Below, in pieces: positions 32,673-41,972 of a stretch of DNA of 60,161 nt. Position numbers and translations under genes: made by a program. Source of the stretch: Candidatus Daviesbacteria bacterium (GTDB taxonomy: Bacteria; Patescibacteriota; Microgenomatia; Daviesbacterales; UBA10151); assembly GCA_003519445.1 (NCBI GenBank), contig DOWS01000020.1:1-60161 (forward strand). The letters run 5' to 3'. The first letter of the stretch is position 1. Every line of letters starts with the position of its first letter. The notes under the pieces are model-generated. The model was given only the letters and a program-made list of their open reading frames with translations, was not told the DNA's origin and ran no database searches.

Positions 32673-35332
32673 TATTTTTTGCCGGAACCACAATAACAGG
32701 GATCGTTTCTGCCGATTTTTCCGTGAGTCTTGGTTAGTTGACCTTGTCCTCCATAGGTTTCTTGCGCTATCACCTGCCCACCTCTTTCAATTGTAACTTT
32801 TGTTACTCCACCCTCTTCTGCTTTTCCGGTTTTTACTTCCTTTTTTTCAGTTTCTACCCCGATTTCTATTTCAGGATGTTTTTCCTCCACCGCCTCTTTT
32901 TGTACCAGAGGTGCTTGCTGCTGCAACGCCACTTTATAAATCCTGTGGACTATTTCATAATCTACCTCCACCATTAATTTTTCAAACAAATCAAAACCTT
33001 CTCTTTTATATTCAATTAAAGGATCTCTTTGGGCATACCCCCTAAGCCCTATTCCGGAACGCAGATCATCCATTGTATCAAGATGTTCAATCCATAAAGT
33101 ATCAATGGTATTTAGATAAACAAATACTTCCATTTGTCTTGCCACATCAATTCCCACCTGATTTTCGCGCTGTTCATAAAAATTCCTGGCCAAACCTGTT
33201 AAAAATTCACTTATTTGGGAAGGGTCGGAAAGAGTTGAAATTTTGCTTTCTATATCTTTCTTGCTTTGATCATCAATTGGCGCAATAGTGGAAAACTCCT
33301 CCACGATTTTCCCAACATCCAAACCTTCTTCAGAATGTATGATGACAAGATTTTTAATTTCTCCGGCTACTTTTTCCAGAATTTCCTCTTTCAAAGATGT
33401 ATCTTTTTTCTGCGCTGCTTCCAAAACTCTTTTCCTTACTCCGTAAATAATTTGTCGTTGCTGGTTCATCACATCATCGTATTCAACCGTGTTTTTCCTG
33501 ATGTCAAAATTGTGGCCTTCCACTTTTTTCTGCGCGCCTTCAATGGCTTTTGAAACCAAACCATGTTCGATAGGGGTATCTTCCGGCATTTTAAGAAAAT
33601 CCATCACCCGGGAAACCTGATCTCCTCCAAAAATCCTCATCAGGTCATCTTCCAAAGAAACAAAAAACCTCGACTCACCCGGATCACCCTGGCGGCCTGA
33701 TCTTCCCCGAAGCTGATTATCTATACGGCGGGACTCATGTCTTTCTGTTCCAATCACAAAAAGCCCACCCAATTCTGTAATACCTTTACTTAAAACAATA
33801 TCCACTCCCCTTCCTGCCATATTAGTAGCCACAGTCACAGCGCCTTTTTCTCCTGCATGAGATATAATCTCTGCTTCTTTCTCGTGATTTTTGGCATTTA
33901 AAAGTGCGTGGGATACGCCCTTTCTTTTTAAAAGCTCCGAGAGAAATTCATTTTTTTCAATTGAGGTCGTACCTATCAAAACCGGCTGGCCTTTTTTGTG
34001 AAGCTCCTCCACTAAACCGGCAACTGCAGTGTATTTAGCGCTTATGGTTTTATAAATTGTATCCGCATGATCTACCCTGATCATAGGATTATTAGTTGGA
34101 ATTACCACCACTTCCAGTTTGTAAATTTTATTAAATTCTTCTGCTTCTGTGGCCGCAGTGCCTGTCATACCGGAGAGTTTCACATACATCCTAAAATAAT
34201 TTTGAAAAGAAATGGTAGCCAAAGTTTGAGACTCCTGTTGAATAGCCACTCCTTCTTTAGCCTCAATTGCCTGATGCAAACCCTCGGAATAACGGCGGCC
34301 CATCATTAGCCTGCCGGTAAATTCATCAACAATAATTATCTCTCCGTCTTTAACCACATAATCTTTATCTTTTTCAAATAAGGTTTTTGCTTTTAGGGCC
34401 TGCTCAAGATGATGCAGTGTGGAAAAATCTTTTTCGTAAAGATTATCAACTCCCAACATTTTCTCTATCTTCAAAATACCGTTTTCTGTCATATGGGCAG
34501 TCCGCAGTTTTTCATCCACCACGAAGTCCGACGGTAACAGTGAATTTATCAACTCTACGAATTTAGAATATTTATCAGTTGCCTCCTGTGCCGGCTGGGA
34601 AATAATTAAAGGAGTTCTCGCCTCATCAATTAAAATTGAATCTACCTCGTCAACTACTGCAAAATAGTGACCTCTTTGAACCTGATCCTCCAAACGGAAA
34701 GCCATGTTATCCCGCAGATAATCAAATCCAAACTCATTATTGGTACCATAGGTAATATCTGCCTGGTAAGCCTCTTTTCGCGAAACAGGGCGAAGGTGTT
34801 GCAGTCTTTTGTCATCATGAGATAAATCTTTATATTTTGGATCATACACAAAAGCAGCCTCATGAACAATGGTGGCACATGTGGCTCCCAAAGCATAAAA
34901 AATTGGCCCCATCCATCCACAGTCTCTTTGTGCCAAATAATCATTAACAGTTACAAGATGCACCCCTTTTCCGGCAACAGCATTTAAAAATAGAGCCGGG
35001 GTACTGGATAGGGTTTTTCCTTCGCCTGTTTTTTGCTCCGCAATCCTGCCTTGATGAAGAACCACTGCCGCCATCATCTGTACGTCAAAATGGCGTTGTT
35101 TAATAGTTCTTGAACTTGCTTCCCGAACAGCGGCAAAAGCCTCAGGAAGTAACTCATCCAGACTTTTTCCCCGTTCGTGTTGCAATCTAAACCCGGCAAG
35201 TTTACCCTGAAGTTCTTTATCAGTCAGTTTAGATACTTTTTTTTCAAGAGCATTAATCGCATCAACAATAGGTTTTAGTTTTTTAATCTCCCGCTCATTG
35301 GAATCTAACAGCTTTCCAAAAATTCCTAGCAT
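32648..35332 (-). CDS. secA: Preprotein translocase ATPase SecA
   Basis: An 894-residue motor for Sec export. RIAEQKTGEGKT is Walker A, VVDEVDSILIDEARTPLIIS the DEAD-type box, MTGTAATEAEEF, TNMAGRGVDIVL and GRSGRQGDPGESRFF the helicase and translocation motifs. The helical wing/scaffold is complete, and the C-terminus ends in the zinc motif CYCGSGKKYKKCH. Length is normal for the family. It serves the many exported proteins in this window. TATAAT ends 7 nt before the ATG. Confidence 0.97.
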   Translation of the reverse strand: MLGIFGKLLDSNEREIKKLKPIVDAINALEKKVSKLTDKELQGKLAGFRLQHERGKSLDELLPEAFAAVREASSRTIKQRHFDVQMMAAVVLHQGRIAEQKTGEGKTLSSTPALFLNAVAGKGVHLVTVNDYLAQRDCGWMGPIFYALGATCATIVHEAAFVYDPKYKDLSHDDKRLQHLRPVSRKEAYQADITYGTNNEFGFDYLRDNMAFRLEDQVQRGHYFAVVDEVDSILIDEARTPLIISQPAQEATDKYSKFVELINSLLPSDFVVDEKLRTAHMTENGILKIEKMLGVDNLYEKDFSTLHHLEQALKAKTLFEKDKDYVVKDGEIIIVDEFTGRLMMGRRYSEGLHQAIEAKEGVAIQQESQTLATISFQNYFRMYVKLSGMTGTAATEAEEFNKIYKLEVVVIPTNNPMIRVDHADTIYKTISAKYTAVAGLVEELHKKGQPVLIGTTSIEKNEFLSELLKRKGVSHALLNAKNHEKEAEIISHAGEKGAVTVATNMAGRGVDIVLSKGITELGGLFVIGTERHESRRIDNQLRGRSGRQGDPGESRFFVSLEDDLMRIFGGDQVSRVMDFLKMPEDTPIEHGLVSKAIEGAQKKVEGHNFDIRKNTVEYDDVMNQQRQIIYGVRKRVLEAAQKKDTSLKEEILEKVAGEIKNLVIIHSEEGLDVGKIVEEFSTIAPIDDQSKKDIESKISTLSDPSQISEFLTGLARNFYEQRENQVGIDVARQMEVFVYLNTIDTLWIEHLDTMDDLRSGIGLRGYAQRDPLIEYKREGFDLFEKLMVEVDYEIVHRIYKVALQQQAPLVQKEAVEEKHPEIEIGVETEKKEVKTGKAEEGGVTKVTIERGGQVIAQETYGGQGQLTKTHGKIGRNDPCYCGSGKKYKKCHYPN

Positions 35333-35339
35333 AGTGCAT

Positions 35340-35345
35340 ATTATA
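35340..35345 (-). promoter_or_regulatory. -10 box for secA
   Basis: Minus-strand TATAAT, 7 nt before the ATG at 35332; no Shine-Dalgarno. Confidence 0.55.
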
Positions 35346-35397
35346 CCATTGACATTTAACTAACTAATTTATAAACTATAAATAACAAACTGCCCAA

Positions 35398-36240
35398 ATG
35401 GATAACACACAAAAACCTAGCTCATTACCCACCTTTGATCCAGTACCTCCTCCAAGCCCTCCGCAATATCCCACCTTTCCCCAAGAACCACCTCCTATAA
35501 CTCCTGCACCTCCACCCCCTGTTACTACCCCTCCATGGCCTCCGGCTCCGGAACCTGCTCCTGTTTCACCCTTACCTCCCTTTCCAAGCGAACCTTTTAC
35601 TCCAGTAGAGCCAAACTTGAATTCTGCAAATCTCTCTTCAGGCTGGCCTCCGCCCCCGACATCACCTGCTCCACCAACCCCACCTCCCCCTCCAAATATT
35701 TCGACATCCCCTCTTGATAATCCCTGGGGTGCACCACCTCAACCACCTCCCATAAGTAATCCTTCAACTCCACCTCCATGGACGCCACCTCAAACGCCGG
35801 TTGAAACTTCAGATTCACCACCCACTGATTTATCACATCTGGTTGGAAACAGCTCCCAGCCGGAACCAACGCCAACAAATTTAAATCAGGCGGAAACGCT
35901 GGTTGTTCCATCAACCATTACTCCTGAAACATCTACCGAACCTTCTGAACATAACAAGAGAGGAGTACCAAAATGGTTAATTGGTGTAGGGGTGGGACTT
36001 TTGCTTGCGGTACTCGGTGTTTCTGCTTATTTTATTATGGGGATTGGCCAGACTCCCAAAACAACCAGCTTACCGGCAGTTGATACTTCACAAGCAACAC
36101 AAATTAAACCTCCTGCCCCGATTGCTACTCCACCAGTTCAATCCCCGGCTCCTGTAGATAATTCTGCCAGTTTTGGGGATTTACAAGGCGGGGGACAACA
36201 AGCTACCCGGGCAGGAGACTTACTCCGCCAAGGAAGATAA
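35398..36240 (+). CDS. Proline-rich single-pass membrane protein
   Basis: A 280-residue protein. Residues 1-185 are extremely Pro-rich, low in complexity and probably cytoplasmic and disordered. A basic stop HNKRGVPKW precedes one helix LIGVGVGLLLAVLGVSAYFIMGI, followed by a short outer Pro/Ser/Gln tail. No enzymatic motif is present. Such proteins are common near secretion genes in CPR genomes, but the role is unknown. It is divergent from secA. Confidence 0.7.
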   Translation: MDNTQKPSSLPTFDPVPPPSPPQYPTFPQEPPPITPAPPPPVTTPPWPPAPEPAPVSPLPPFPSEPFTPVEPNLNSANLSSGWPPPPTSPAPPTPPPPPNISTSPLDNPWGAPPQPPPISNPSTPPPWTPPQTPVETSDSPPTDLSHLVGNSSQPEPTPTNLNQAETLVVPSTITPETSTEPSEHNKRGVPKWLIGVGVGLLLAVLGVSAYFIMGIGQTPKTTSLPAVDTSQATQIKPPAPIATPPVQSPAPVDNSASFGDLQGGGQQATRAGDLLRQGR

Positions 36241-36516
36241 TTACTTTATTCCTTTGTGAATATACTTTAGCCACCAATTTTTAACAAGAGGGACAGATAA
36301 AGTTGATAAAATAAATGCCACTGCCGGAACTATGGAATTAACAAAAGGTTGACTAATACCCGCGAACAAAAAGAAAAGCGAAATTACGAAATAAGTTAAA
36401 AGAGATATCAAAAGTTTTCTGGTCCAACTTACCTCCCAGGATTTTTCTCTCTCCACCCGTTTGTTTCTTTCTTTAATTTTATTAATTTCCAATTCTAAAT
36501 CTTGAATTGTAGCCAT
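36241..36516 (-). CDS. Small two-helix membrane protein with N-terminal coiled coil
   Basis: A 91-residue protein: MATIQDLELEINKIKERNKR (charged helix), SWTRKLLISLLTYFVISLFFLFAG and a second helix SIVPAVAFILSTLSVPLVK, ending WWLKYIHKGIK. The frame stays open upstream into the 56-bp repeat, but the ATG at 36516 is preferred because the upstream residues only repeat the translation of that element. Function unknown. It follows serS on the same strand. Confidence 0.65.
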   Translation of the reverse strand: MATIQDLELEINKIKERNKRVEREKSWEVSWTRKLLISLLTYFVISLFFLFAGISQPFVNSIVPAVAFILSTLSVPLVKNWWLKYIHKGIK

Positions 36517-36519
36517 AAG

Positions 36520-36575
36520 TTTTAGCTTTCCAATCCCGGATTGGAATTGACTTGACAATCCGGGATTGTAGGTTC
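36520..36575 (-). repeat. 56-bp palindromic element, copy B, between serS and a small gene
   Basis: Identical to copy A in tsaB (12154-12209). It abuts the serS TGA (36574-36576) at one end and comes within 3 bases of the next gene's ATG at the other. Its 13-bp stem could act as an intergenic hairpin here. Confidence 0.92.
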
Positions 36576-37806
36576 ATTTAGATTTGATTTCAGAAAATCC
36601 GGTGTATTTTTGTAAAACTTCCGGAATTTTGACAGATCCATCTTCTGCTTGAAAATTTTCCAATAGGGGAATCAGAATGCGGGGAGAGGCAATGGCAGTA
36701 TTATTTAAGGCATGGCAGAATTTTATTTGCCCATCTTTATCGCGATATTTAATCTTTAATCTTCTGGTTTGGAAATCCAAACACATGGAATTTGAATGGG
36801 TTTCGCCGTACCCGTCTCTGCCGGGCATCCAGGTTTCTATATCATAAGTTATGGCCGCCTTTTTCCCCATATCTTGACTTGATAAAACCACCACTTGATA
36901 GGGGAGTCCAAGCATATCCAAAATCTCCTCGCTATTTTCCTGCAGCTCCTCAAAAAAACCCAAAGACTCCTGTTCGTCCGCTTCGCATAACACAACCTGT
37001 TCTACTTTAACAAATTCATGTACCCTATAAAGACCCTTGGTATCTTTTCCGTATGAACCAATTTCCGTTCTAAAACAAGGCGAAAGAGCCACATATTTTT
37101 TAGGTAAATCTTTTATATCAAAAGTTTCACCGGAATGCATAGCCATCAAGGGAATTTCCGCCGTACCAACTAAATATTCATCCTCTCCTAATTTATATGT
37201 ATCTTCTTCGTTCCAGGGAAACTGTCCCCCTCCTAAAAGAGCAAACCCTTTATTGATAATAGGAGGAATAATCTGTTGAAGTCCCTTTTGAGTTAAATGA
37301 TCCAAGGCAAATTTTAAAACTGCGCAGTGCAATTTTGCTCCCTCATTCTTTAAATAATATCCCCGAAATCCTGCCACTTTCACTCCCCTGTCAAAATCAA
37401 TAATATCTAAAAGTTTTCCCAGTTCTATATGATCTTTGGGCTTAAAATTAAATTTAGTTGGTTCACCATTTTTACGGATAACTTTATTTTTAGAGGCATC
37501 CCCTATTGGCACTTCATCCAGTATAATATTCGGCACTTGCAGCATTATTTCTTGCCAGTTCTTTTCTACCTCAGCCAGGTTTTTCTCAAAATCACCGAGT
37601 TCCTGTTTTATTTTTTTTCCGGCTTCTATATTCTTGGCTTTCGCATTCTCATTTCGTTTTGCCCGCAAATCATCTACCTGTTGGATGAGTTTTTTTCTAT
37701 CATCATCCAAAGATAAAAGCTTATTTAAGTCCACTTGAGCTTTTCTGACTTCAACAGATTTTTTAACTTTGTCTAAATTGTCTCTAATAAAATTAATGTC
37801 TAACAT
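36574..37806 (-). CDS. serS: Seryl-tRNA synthetase
   Basis: A 410-residue class II synthetase. The N-terminal coiled-coil arm (about 30-100) carries the tRNA, GTAEIPLMAMH is in motif 1/2 territory, FRTEIGSYGKDTKGLYRVHEF is motif 2, and LNNTAIASPRILIPLLE is motif 3 with the conserved Arg. The ATG at 37806 gives the standard beginning MLDINFIRDN; a longer frame to 37839 overlaps the HD gene. It follows that gene directly, so lysS, HD gene and serS look like one transcript. Confidence 0.96.
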   Translation of the reverse strand: MLDINFIRDNLDKVKKSVEVRKAQVDLNKLLSLDDDRKKLIQQVDDLRAKRNENAKAKNIEAGKKIKQELGDFEKNLAEVEKNWQEIMLQVPNIILDEVPIGDASKNKVIRKNGEPTKFNFKPKDHIELGKLLDIIDFDRGVKVAGFRGYYLKNEGAKLHCAVLKFALDHLTQKGLQQIIPPIINKGFALLGGGQFPWNEEDTYKLGEDEYLVGTAEIPLMAMHSGETFDIKDLPKKYVALSPCFRTEIGSYGKDTKGLYRVHEFVKVEQVVLCEADEQESLGFFEELQENSEEILDMLGLPYQVVVLSSQDMGKKAAITYDIETWMPGRDGYGETHSNSMCLDFQTRRLKIKYRDKDGQIKFCHALNNTAIASPRILIPLLENFQAEDGSVKIPEVLQKYTGFSEIKSK

Positions 37807-37807
37807 A

Positions 37808-38398
37808 TTATTTCTTCTGCCAATCTCTGGCAGGTTCAACTTCCCCGCTTAAAATCAAATCTACTGCTTTTTTGTGCCAGTCAAATTTGGTTATATGATA
37901 CACCTGCTTAAAATATTTTAACGCATTTTGAGCCCCGGGTACACCCTTGGCTTGGGCCAAGGCATCTAAATTATCAGCTGCTTTTACTACTCTTGCCTCC
38001 ATTGTATTCCTTTGATTATATTCTTCAACCAGTTCAATTATTTCTTTTTTAGAATCCAAACCGTCAACCAAGGCAGCCACCCCTTCTTCTTCAATATTTT
38101 TAAAAACCCCTCCTGCCATACCTTTGACAAAAGTCCCCACATCCCCCACAATTGTTTCTCCAATATCATGAACCAGTCCCATTTTTAAAACTTTTTCAGC
38201 ATCTAAATTTAATCCTTCTTTTTGTAATTGTTTTGCTAAAAAATAGGCCAAAAGGGCAGTGGAAAAAGAATGTGCTGCCACAGAATCCGCCTCATTTCTT
38301 TTAAACCCCATTGCAATAAAACCCTGTCTGGGAAGCTCCTTGGCCCACTGCAAGGTTAAAAATACTTTTAAAATTTTTTTAAGATCATTTATTTTCAT
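37808..38398 (-). CDS. HD-domain hydrolase, YfbR-like
   Basis: A 196-residue HD-superfamily phosphohydrolase. The metal ligands appear in order as AAHSFSTALLAYFLA (His), MGLVHDIGETIVGD (His-Asp) and KAADNLDALAQ (late Asp). Related proteins such as YfbR are 5'-deoxynucleotidases, but the substrate here is not known. It overlaps the lysS stop by 4 bases and touches serS, sitting between two tRNA synthetase genes. Confidence 0.85.
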   Translation of the reverse strand: MKINDLKKILKVFLTLQWAKELPRQGFIAMGFKRNEADSVAAHSFSTALLAYFLAKQLQKEGLNLDAEKVLKMGLVHDIGETIVGDVGTFVKGMAGGVFKNIEEEGVAALVDGLDSKKEIIELVEEYNQRNTMEARVVKAADNLDALAQAKGVPGAQNALKYFKQVYHITKFDWHKKAVDLILSGEVEPARDWQKK

Positions 38399-39852
38399 TT
38401 CTTTCTCTTTTCCGGGCGGAGCATGGGAAATGCTATCACATCGGCAATAGCAGGGGAGTTAGTCAAAACCATTACCCACCTATCTATTCCCGGACCAATT
38501 CCGGAAGTGGGAGGCATACCATATTCCAAAGCCTCCAAAAAATCATCATCTGTTTTTTGCGCTTCCTGATTTCCCTTTTTGGCTTTCTTTTTTTCCTCAT
38601 TCCAGGCTTCTTGTAAAACAGCAGGGTCATTTTGCTCGCTCCAGTTGGTACCCATTTCCATGCCTGCCACATAAATATCAAAGCTTTCCACCAGTTTTGG
38701 ATTATCTTTTTTTCTTTTGGCCAAAGGGTAAAAATCAGCAGGGTAGTCATAAACAAAGGTTGGCTGAATCAATTGATCCGTGCATTTTTTCTCAAAAATC
38801 TCCAGCAAAATCTCCCCGTCAGTCATGTAATCTTTTATTTCCACCCCTAATTTTTTAGCAAGTTTTATTGCTTTTTCCAAACTGTCTATTTCATGAAAAT
38901 GTACACCTGTGTGTTTTTTAAATAAATCCGAAAGCTTCACTCTCTGCCAAGGTCTTTTGTAATCTATAATTTTGCCTTGAAAGGGCAGTTTTGTTGTTTT
39001 AAAAACTGCTCTTGCCACATATTCAAACATCTCCTCAATTAAATTCATATTATCCATATAATCCGCATAAGCTTCCATTGTTTCCAGCATGGTAAATTCG
39101 GGATTGTGGTTTCTATCCATTCCCTCATTTCTAAAAACATGGCCGATTTCAAAAACTTTCTCAAATCCACCCACAATTAATCTTTTTAAATAAAGCTCAT
39201 TGGAAATTCTTAAATAAAAATTACTGTCCAAAGCGCTGTGATGAGTTTTAAAGGGCTTGGCCCTGCCTCCGCCGTAAACCGGCTGCAAAATGGGGTTTTC
39301 CACTTCCATATAACCTTTTTCCTCAATTAAAAATTTTCTAATATAATAGGTAATTTTAGAGCGGGCCTCAAAGATTTTTTTGACACTATCATTCATTAAC
39401 ATGTCAACATATCTTCTCCTGTATCTTTCTTCCACATCTTTCAGGCCATACCAGGAAGAGGGTAAAGGACGCAAACTTTTAGTTAAAACAGTAAAATCAT
39501 CCGCGTCAACAGTAATCTCGCCCGACTGGGTTCTAATAACATTTCCCGTTACCTGCAGAAAATCCCCAAGGTCAAAATTGGGCAGTAGATCATACTGTTC
39601 GCCTTTAAAGCCATCCTGTCTGAATAAAAGCTGAATTTTGCCGGTAGCGTCTTCCAAATCAACAAAGGTAATTTTTCCATGAGGACGAAGGGATCTTACT
39701 CTTCCTGCCACCGCCACCTTTTTCCCCATCATTTTCCTAGCAACAAAAATCTCATGCTTCCTATTGGACTTTGAAGGGAAAGGATTAATCCCCAGTCTCT
39801 GGATATTTTTTAATTTCTTAAGACGCTCTTTTTGAAGATTCTCTAAAGCCAT
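38395..39852 (-). CDS. lysS: Lysyl-tRNA synthetase, class II
   Basis: A 485-residue enzyme with an N-terminal OB-fold anticodon domain (about 45-140; VAGRVRSLRPHGKITFVDLED), motif 1 around FLIEEKGYMEVENPIL, motif 2 in FEIGHVFRNEGMDRNHNPEFTMLE, and motif 3 in GIGPGIDRWVMVL. Length is normal. TATACT ends 6 nt before the ATG. It heads the lysS-HD-serS run. Confidence 0.96.
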   Translation of the reverse strand: MALENLQKERLKKLKNIQRLGINPFPSKSNRKHEIFVARKMMGKKVAVAGRVRSLRPHGKITFVDLEDATGKIQLLFRQDGFKGEQYDLLPNFDLGDFLQVTGNVIRTQSGEITVDADDFTVLTKSLRPLPSSWYGLKDVEERYRRRYVDMLMNDSVKKIFEARSKITYYIRKFLIEEKGYMEVENPILQPVYGGGRAKPFKTHHSALDSNFYLRISNELYLKRLIVGGFEKVFEIGHVFRNEGMDRNHNPEFTMLETMEAYADYMDNMNLIEEMFEYVARAVFKTTKLPFQGKIIDYKRPWQRVKLSDLFKKHTGVHFHEIDSLEKAIKLAKKLGVEIKDYMTDGEILLEIFEKKCTDQLIQPTFVYDYPADFYPLAKRKKDNPKLVESFDIYVAGMEMGTNWSEQNDPAVLQEAWNEEKKKAKKGNQEAQKTDDDFLEALEYGMPPTSGIGPGIDRWVMVLTNSPAIADVIAFPMLRPEKRKK

Positions 39853-39858
39853 GGCTAA

Positions 39859-39864
39859 AGTATA
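39859..39864 (-). promoter_or_regulatory. -10 box for lysS
   Basis: Minus-strand TATACT, 6 nt before the ATG at 39852. Confidence 0.5.
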
Positions 39865-39894
39865 ACCGAAGATTGCGGTTTTTGAAAGAAGAAA

Positions 39895-40638
39895 TTATTT
39901 AAGTTCACCAACTACATACTGCGAATCTCTTTGGGTTAATCTCATCCCGAAATCTTTCATCCTCCTTCGAAATTCCATGGTGGGACCATGATCTGGTCTT
40001 GAGACATAAGCTCTATTTGGTTCAAGATAATCATCCCTACTTACTCCTGTCCTCCAATCAACAGCTCTTCCATTTAAGCGGACTCTCATAAAGAGCCCTG
40101 CCATAATCTCTTGCGCTAGGGGATCTATATCGTACAAACCATCCCATGGATGAAGTCGTCCTGGTACAAATATTCCCGACTCACGAACTGAATATGCTGC
40201 TACTGGGTTTGATGTTCTATGTCCATACCACCTTGCTTCTTGATGTATAATCAAAGCTTGTTGCACAGAGTATCTTCCCAAATGTAATCCTCTGTACTGT
40301 TCCTCGAACGCTCGAAAAACATGATAAAGAAGGGGGATGTCTCCTGTAGATGTACGGATATGGAATAGACGCTGGAGTGAAATTCCTATTTTCTCATCTT
40401 CTGTTCTCGTCCTAAATAACATAACACTTGGAATTTCACTCTCTTTTCTGCGATCAAGGACTTTCATTGCCCTTTCCATCATTTCCTTGGCTGCTGCTTC
40501 TCCCCACACAATTGTCGCAAAATTGATGGCAATTCCTCTTAAAGAATCCAAATTTTCCACATAAGAGTCACCGGTATACACATCTACCGCAAATCCATCA
40601 TGCTCAATTGTTCTAGCTCCCCGAGATTCTGCTGTCAT
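39895..40638 (-). CDS. Unknown protein, possibly GNAT-like
   Basis: A 247-residue soluble protein. The middle, RGLHLGRYSVQQALIIHQEA with NPVAAYSVRESGIF after it, resembles the acetyl-CoA-binding helix and last strand of GNAT acyltransferases, though the R/Q-x-x-G-x-G/A motif is imperfect. The rest is unfamiliar. The second ATG (40638) is preferred over the first (40644) because TATACT lies exactly 6 nt before it. Function not assigned. Confidence 0.55.
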   Translation of the reverse strand: MTAESRGARTIEHDGFAVDVYTGDSYVENLDSLRGIAINFATIVWGEAAAKEMMERAMKVLDRRKESEIPSVMLFRTRTEDEKIGISLQRLFHIRTSTGDIPLLYHVFRAFEEQYRGLHLGRYSVQQALIIHQEARWYGHRTSNPVAAYSVRESGIFVPGRLHPWDGLYDIDPLAQEIMAGLFMRVRLNGRAVDWRTGVSRDDYLEPNRAYVSRPDHGPTMEFRRRMKDFGMRLTQRDSQYVVGELK

Positions 40639-40644
40639 TATCAT

Positions 40645-40650
40645 AGTATA
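40645..40650 (-). promoter_or_regulatory. -10 box deciding the start of the GNAT-like gene
   Basis: Minus-strand TATACT runs right up to the first ATG (40642-40644), so that codon would be upstream of transcription; the ATG at 40638 is 6 nt downstream. Confidence 0.5.
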
Positions 40651-40706
40651 ATCAGACAGGAATTATACTTCATATATAAAAATAATGCAATTTTTAGTCT
40701 GAAATA

Positions 40707-41972
40707 TTAGATCATATCAGTTAATTTTCCATACTTTTTGATGAAATCTACGGCATCTTTTCTAGTCCCTGAGGAGAGCAGTTTTTCCAGAATATAGAAT
40801 AAATCGTGCAGCGAAACAAACATCTTCACAAAATTAGGTATGGCCAATCCTTTATATTGTTTAAGCGCACCATTCTCAAGCATAAAATTGATAAAGATAA
40901 CTCCTCCTAAAGCATAATTTCCCATAAATTTAGTTTTCTTGTATTGTTCTATCAGATAAAAACTTCTGCAAATAAATGTCACAAACATGGATACAAGCTG
41001 TTTATCTGTAATTATGTCTTTGACAAGTAAAGACCCTGCTATTCTCATTCCCAAAACAGTGGCACTAAGCTCATAAAGCGCGGGAAGTAAATCTTGAAGC
41101 TTTGTAAATGCATTTTTATAGTATAAGTAGCTGTGAGCTATCTCATGAAGCGCCACATAACGCAAGCTGGCTCTTCTTAAATCTTCCCTGCTAAATCCTT
41201 GTCTAAATCCGGGTGAAAAGAACTTATTAAAGGCAGGAATTATCTGTTCCTCCATTCTGAAGTCATTGGCATTTTCAAAGAGTGTAATTTCAGAACCGTA
41301 TTTTTTAACCCATTGGAGATCATTGGGTAGATTTACTCCGATAAACTTGGTTCTAGCCATCAAGCCGGAGAATAAAAGCACATCATCAACTTTTGATTTA
41401 ACCAGATGATTTTCCTCAATTCTTTCTCCGGGAATTAAAGCTTTTCTGTGAGTAGCCAAAGCTACATCTTCATAAAGCTTAAGCCTTTTTGTTCTTTTTT
41501 CATTAATTACTCCAACCCAAGCCTGATAAGAAGCTTTGGCAAAAAACAATTGTTCGTCGAAATATACAACAGGCCCTATTGAGATATCCAGAATATAGGG
41601 TGGCATTTTAAGCCAAGTGGCAATGGCTTTTTCATAGGTTCCGTCCAGCAGGGCTTTGGCCTGCACTTTTAGGGCATTGGCAAATTGTTTATTGTCGCTT
41701 ACTTTGGCAGCTTCTTCCAGCTTTTCAGCCACAGGTTTTAACAATTTGGCATATTTAACATGATATGGAGTTGCCACCAGTTTACCCTTGACTTTTTCCA
41801 CCACCGTATAGGGAGAAGAAGAGAATGAATCATTTTTTGCCTGTTTTTCCTGTTCCAGATAGATCGGGGCAATTAATTTGCCTGCTTCTACCAGAAGATC
41901 TAAAACTTTTCTTTCGTTTTTGGAAAGTTTAGGCAATTTTGGATTAAATTCTAATAAAGGTAAATCGCTCAT
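40707..41972 (-). CDS. M49-like (dipeptidyl-peptidase III-related) metalloprotein
   Basis: A 421-residue protein resembling the short bacterial relatives of peptidase family M49. Diagnostic stretches are ISIGPVVYFDEQLFFAKASYQAW and GVNLPNDLQWVKKYGSEITLFEN. The zinc site reads HEIAH (HExxH, rather than the HExxxH of DPP III), with a later acidic ligand probably in YELSATVLGM. It overlaps greA by 4 bases and is co-transcribed. Peptidase activity is inferred. Confidence 0.65.
   Translation of the reverse strand: MSDLPLLEFNPKLPKLSKNERKVLDLLVEAGKLIAPIYLEQEKQAKNDSFSSSPYTVVEKVKGKLVATPYHVKYAKLLKPVAEKLEEAAKVSDNKQFANALKVQAKALLDGTYEKAIATWLKMPPYILDISIGPVVYFDEQLFFAKASYQAWVGVINEKRTKRLKLYEDVALATHRKALIPGERIEENHLVKSKVDDVLLFSGLMARTKFIGVNLPNDLQWVKKYGSEITLFENANDFRMEEQIIPAFNKFFSPGFRQGFSREDLRRASLRYVALHEIAHSYLYYKNAFTKLQDLLPALYELSATVLGMRIAGSLLVKDIITDKQLVSMFVTFICRSFYLIEQYKKTKFMGNYALGGVIFINFMLENGALKQYKGLAIPNFVKMFVSLHDLFYILEKLLSSGTRKDAVDFIKKYGKLTDMI

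Noticed and set aside
35597..35914. Open frame opposite the proline-rich protein gene
   Set aside because: It arises from the low-complexity proline codons and has no independent support.
36517..36558. N-terminal extension MSSQFQSGIGKLKL of the small membrane protein at 36241
   Set aside because: These residues are only the translation of the 56-bp repeat; the ATG at 36516 gives a natural start.
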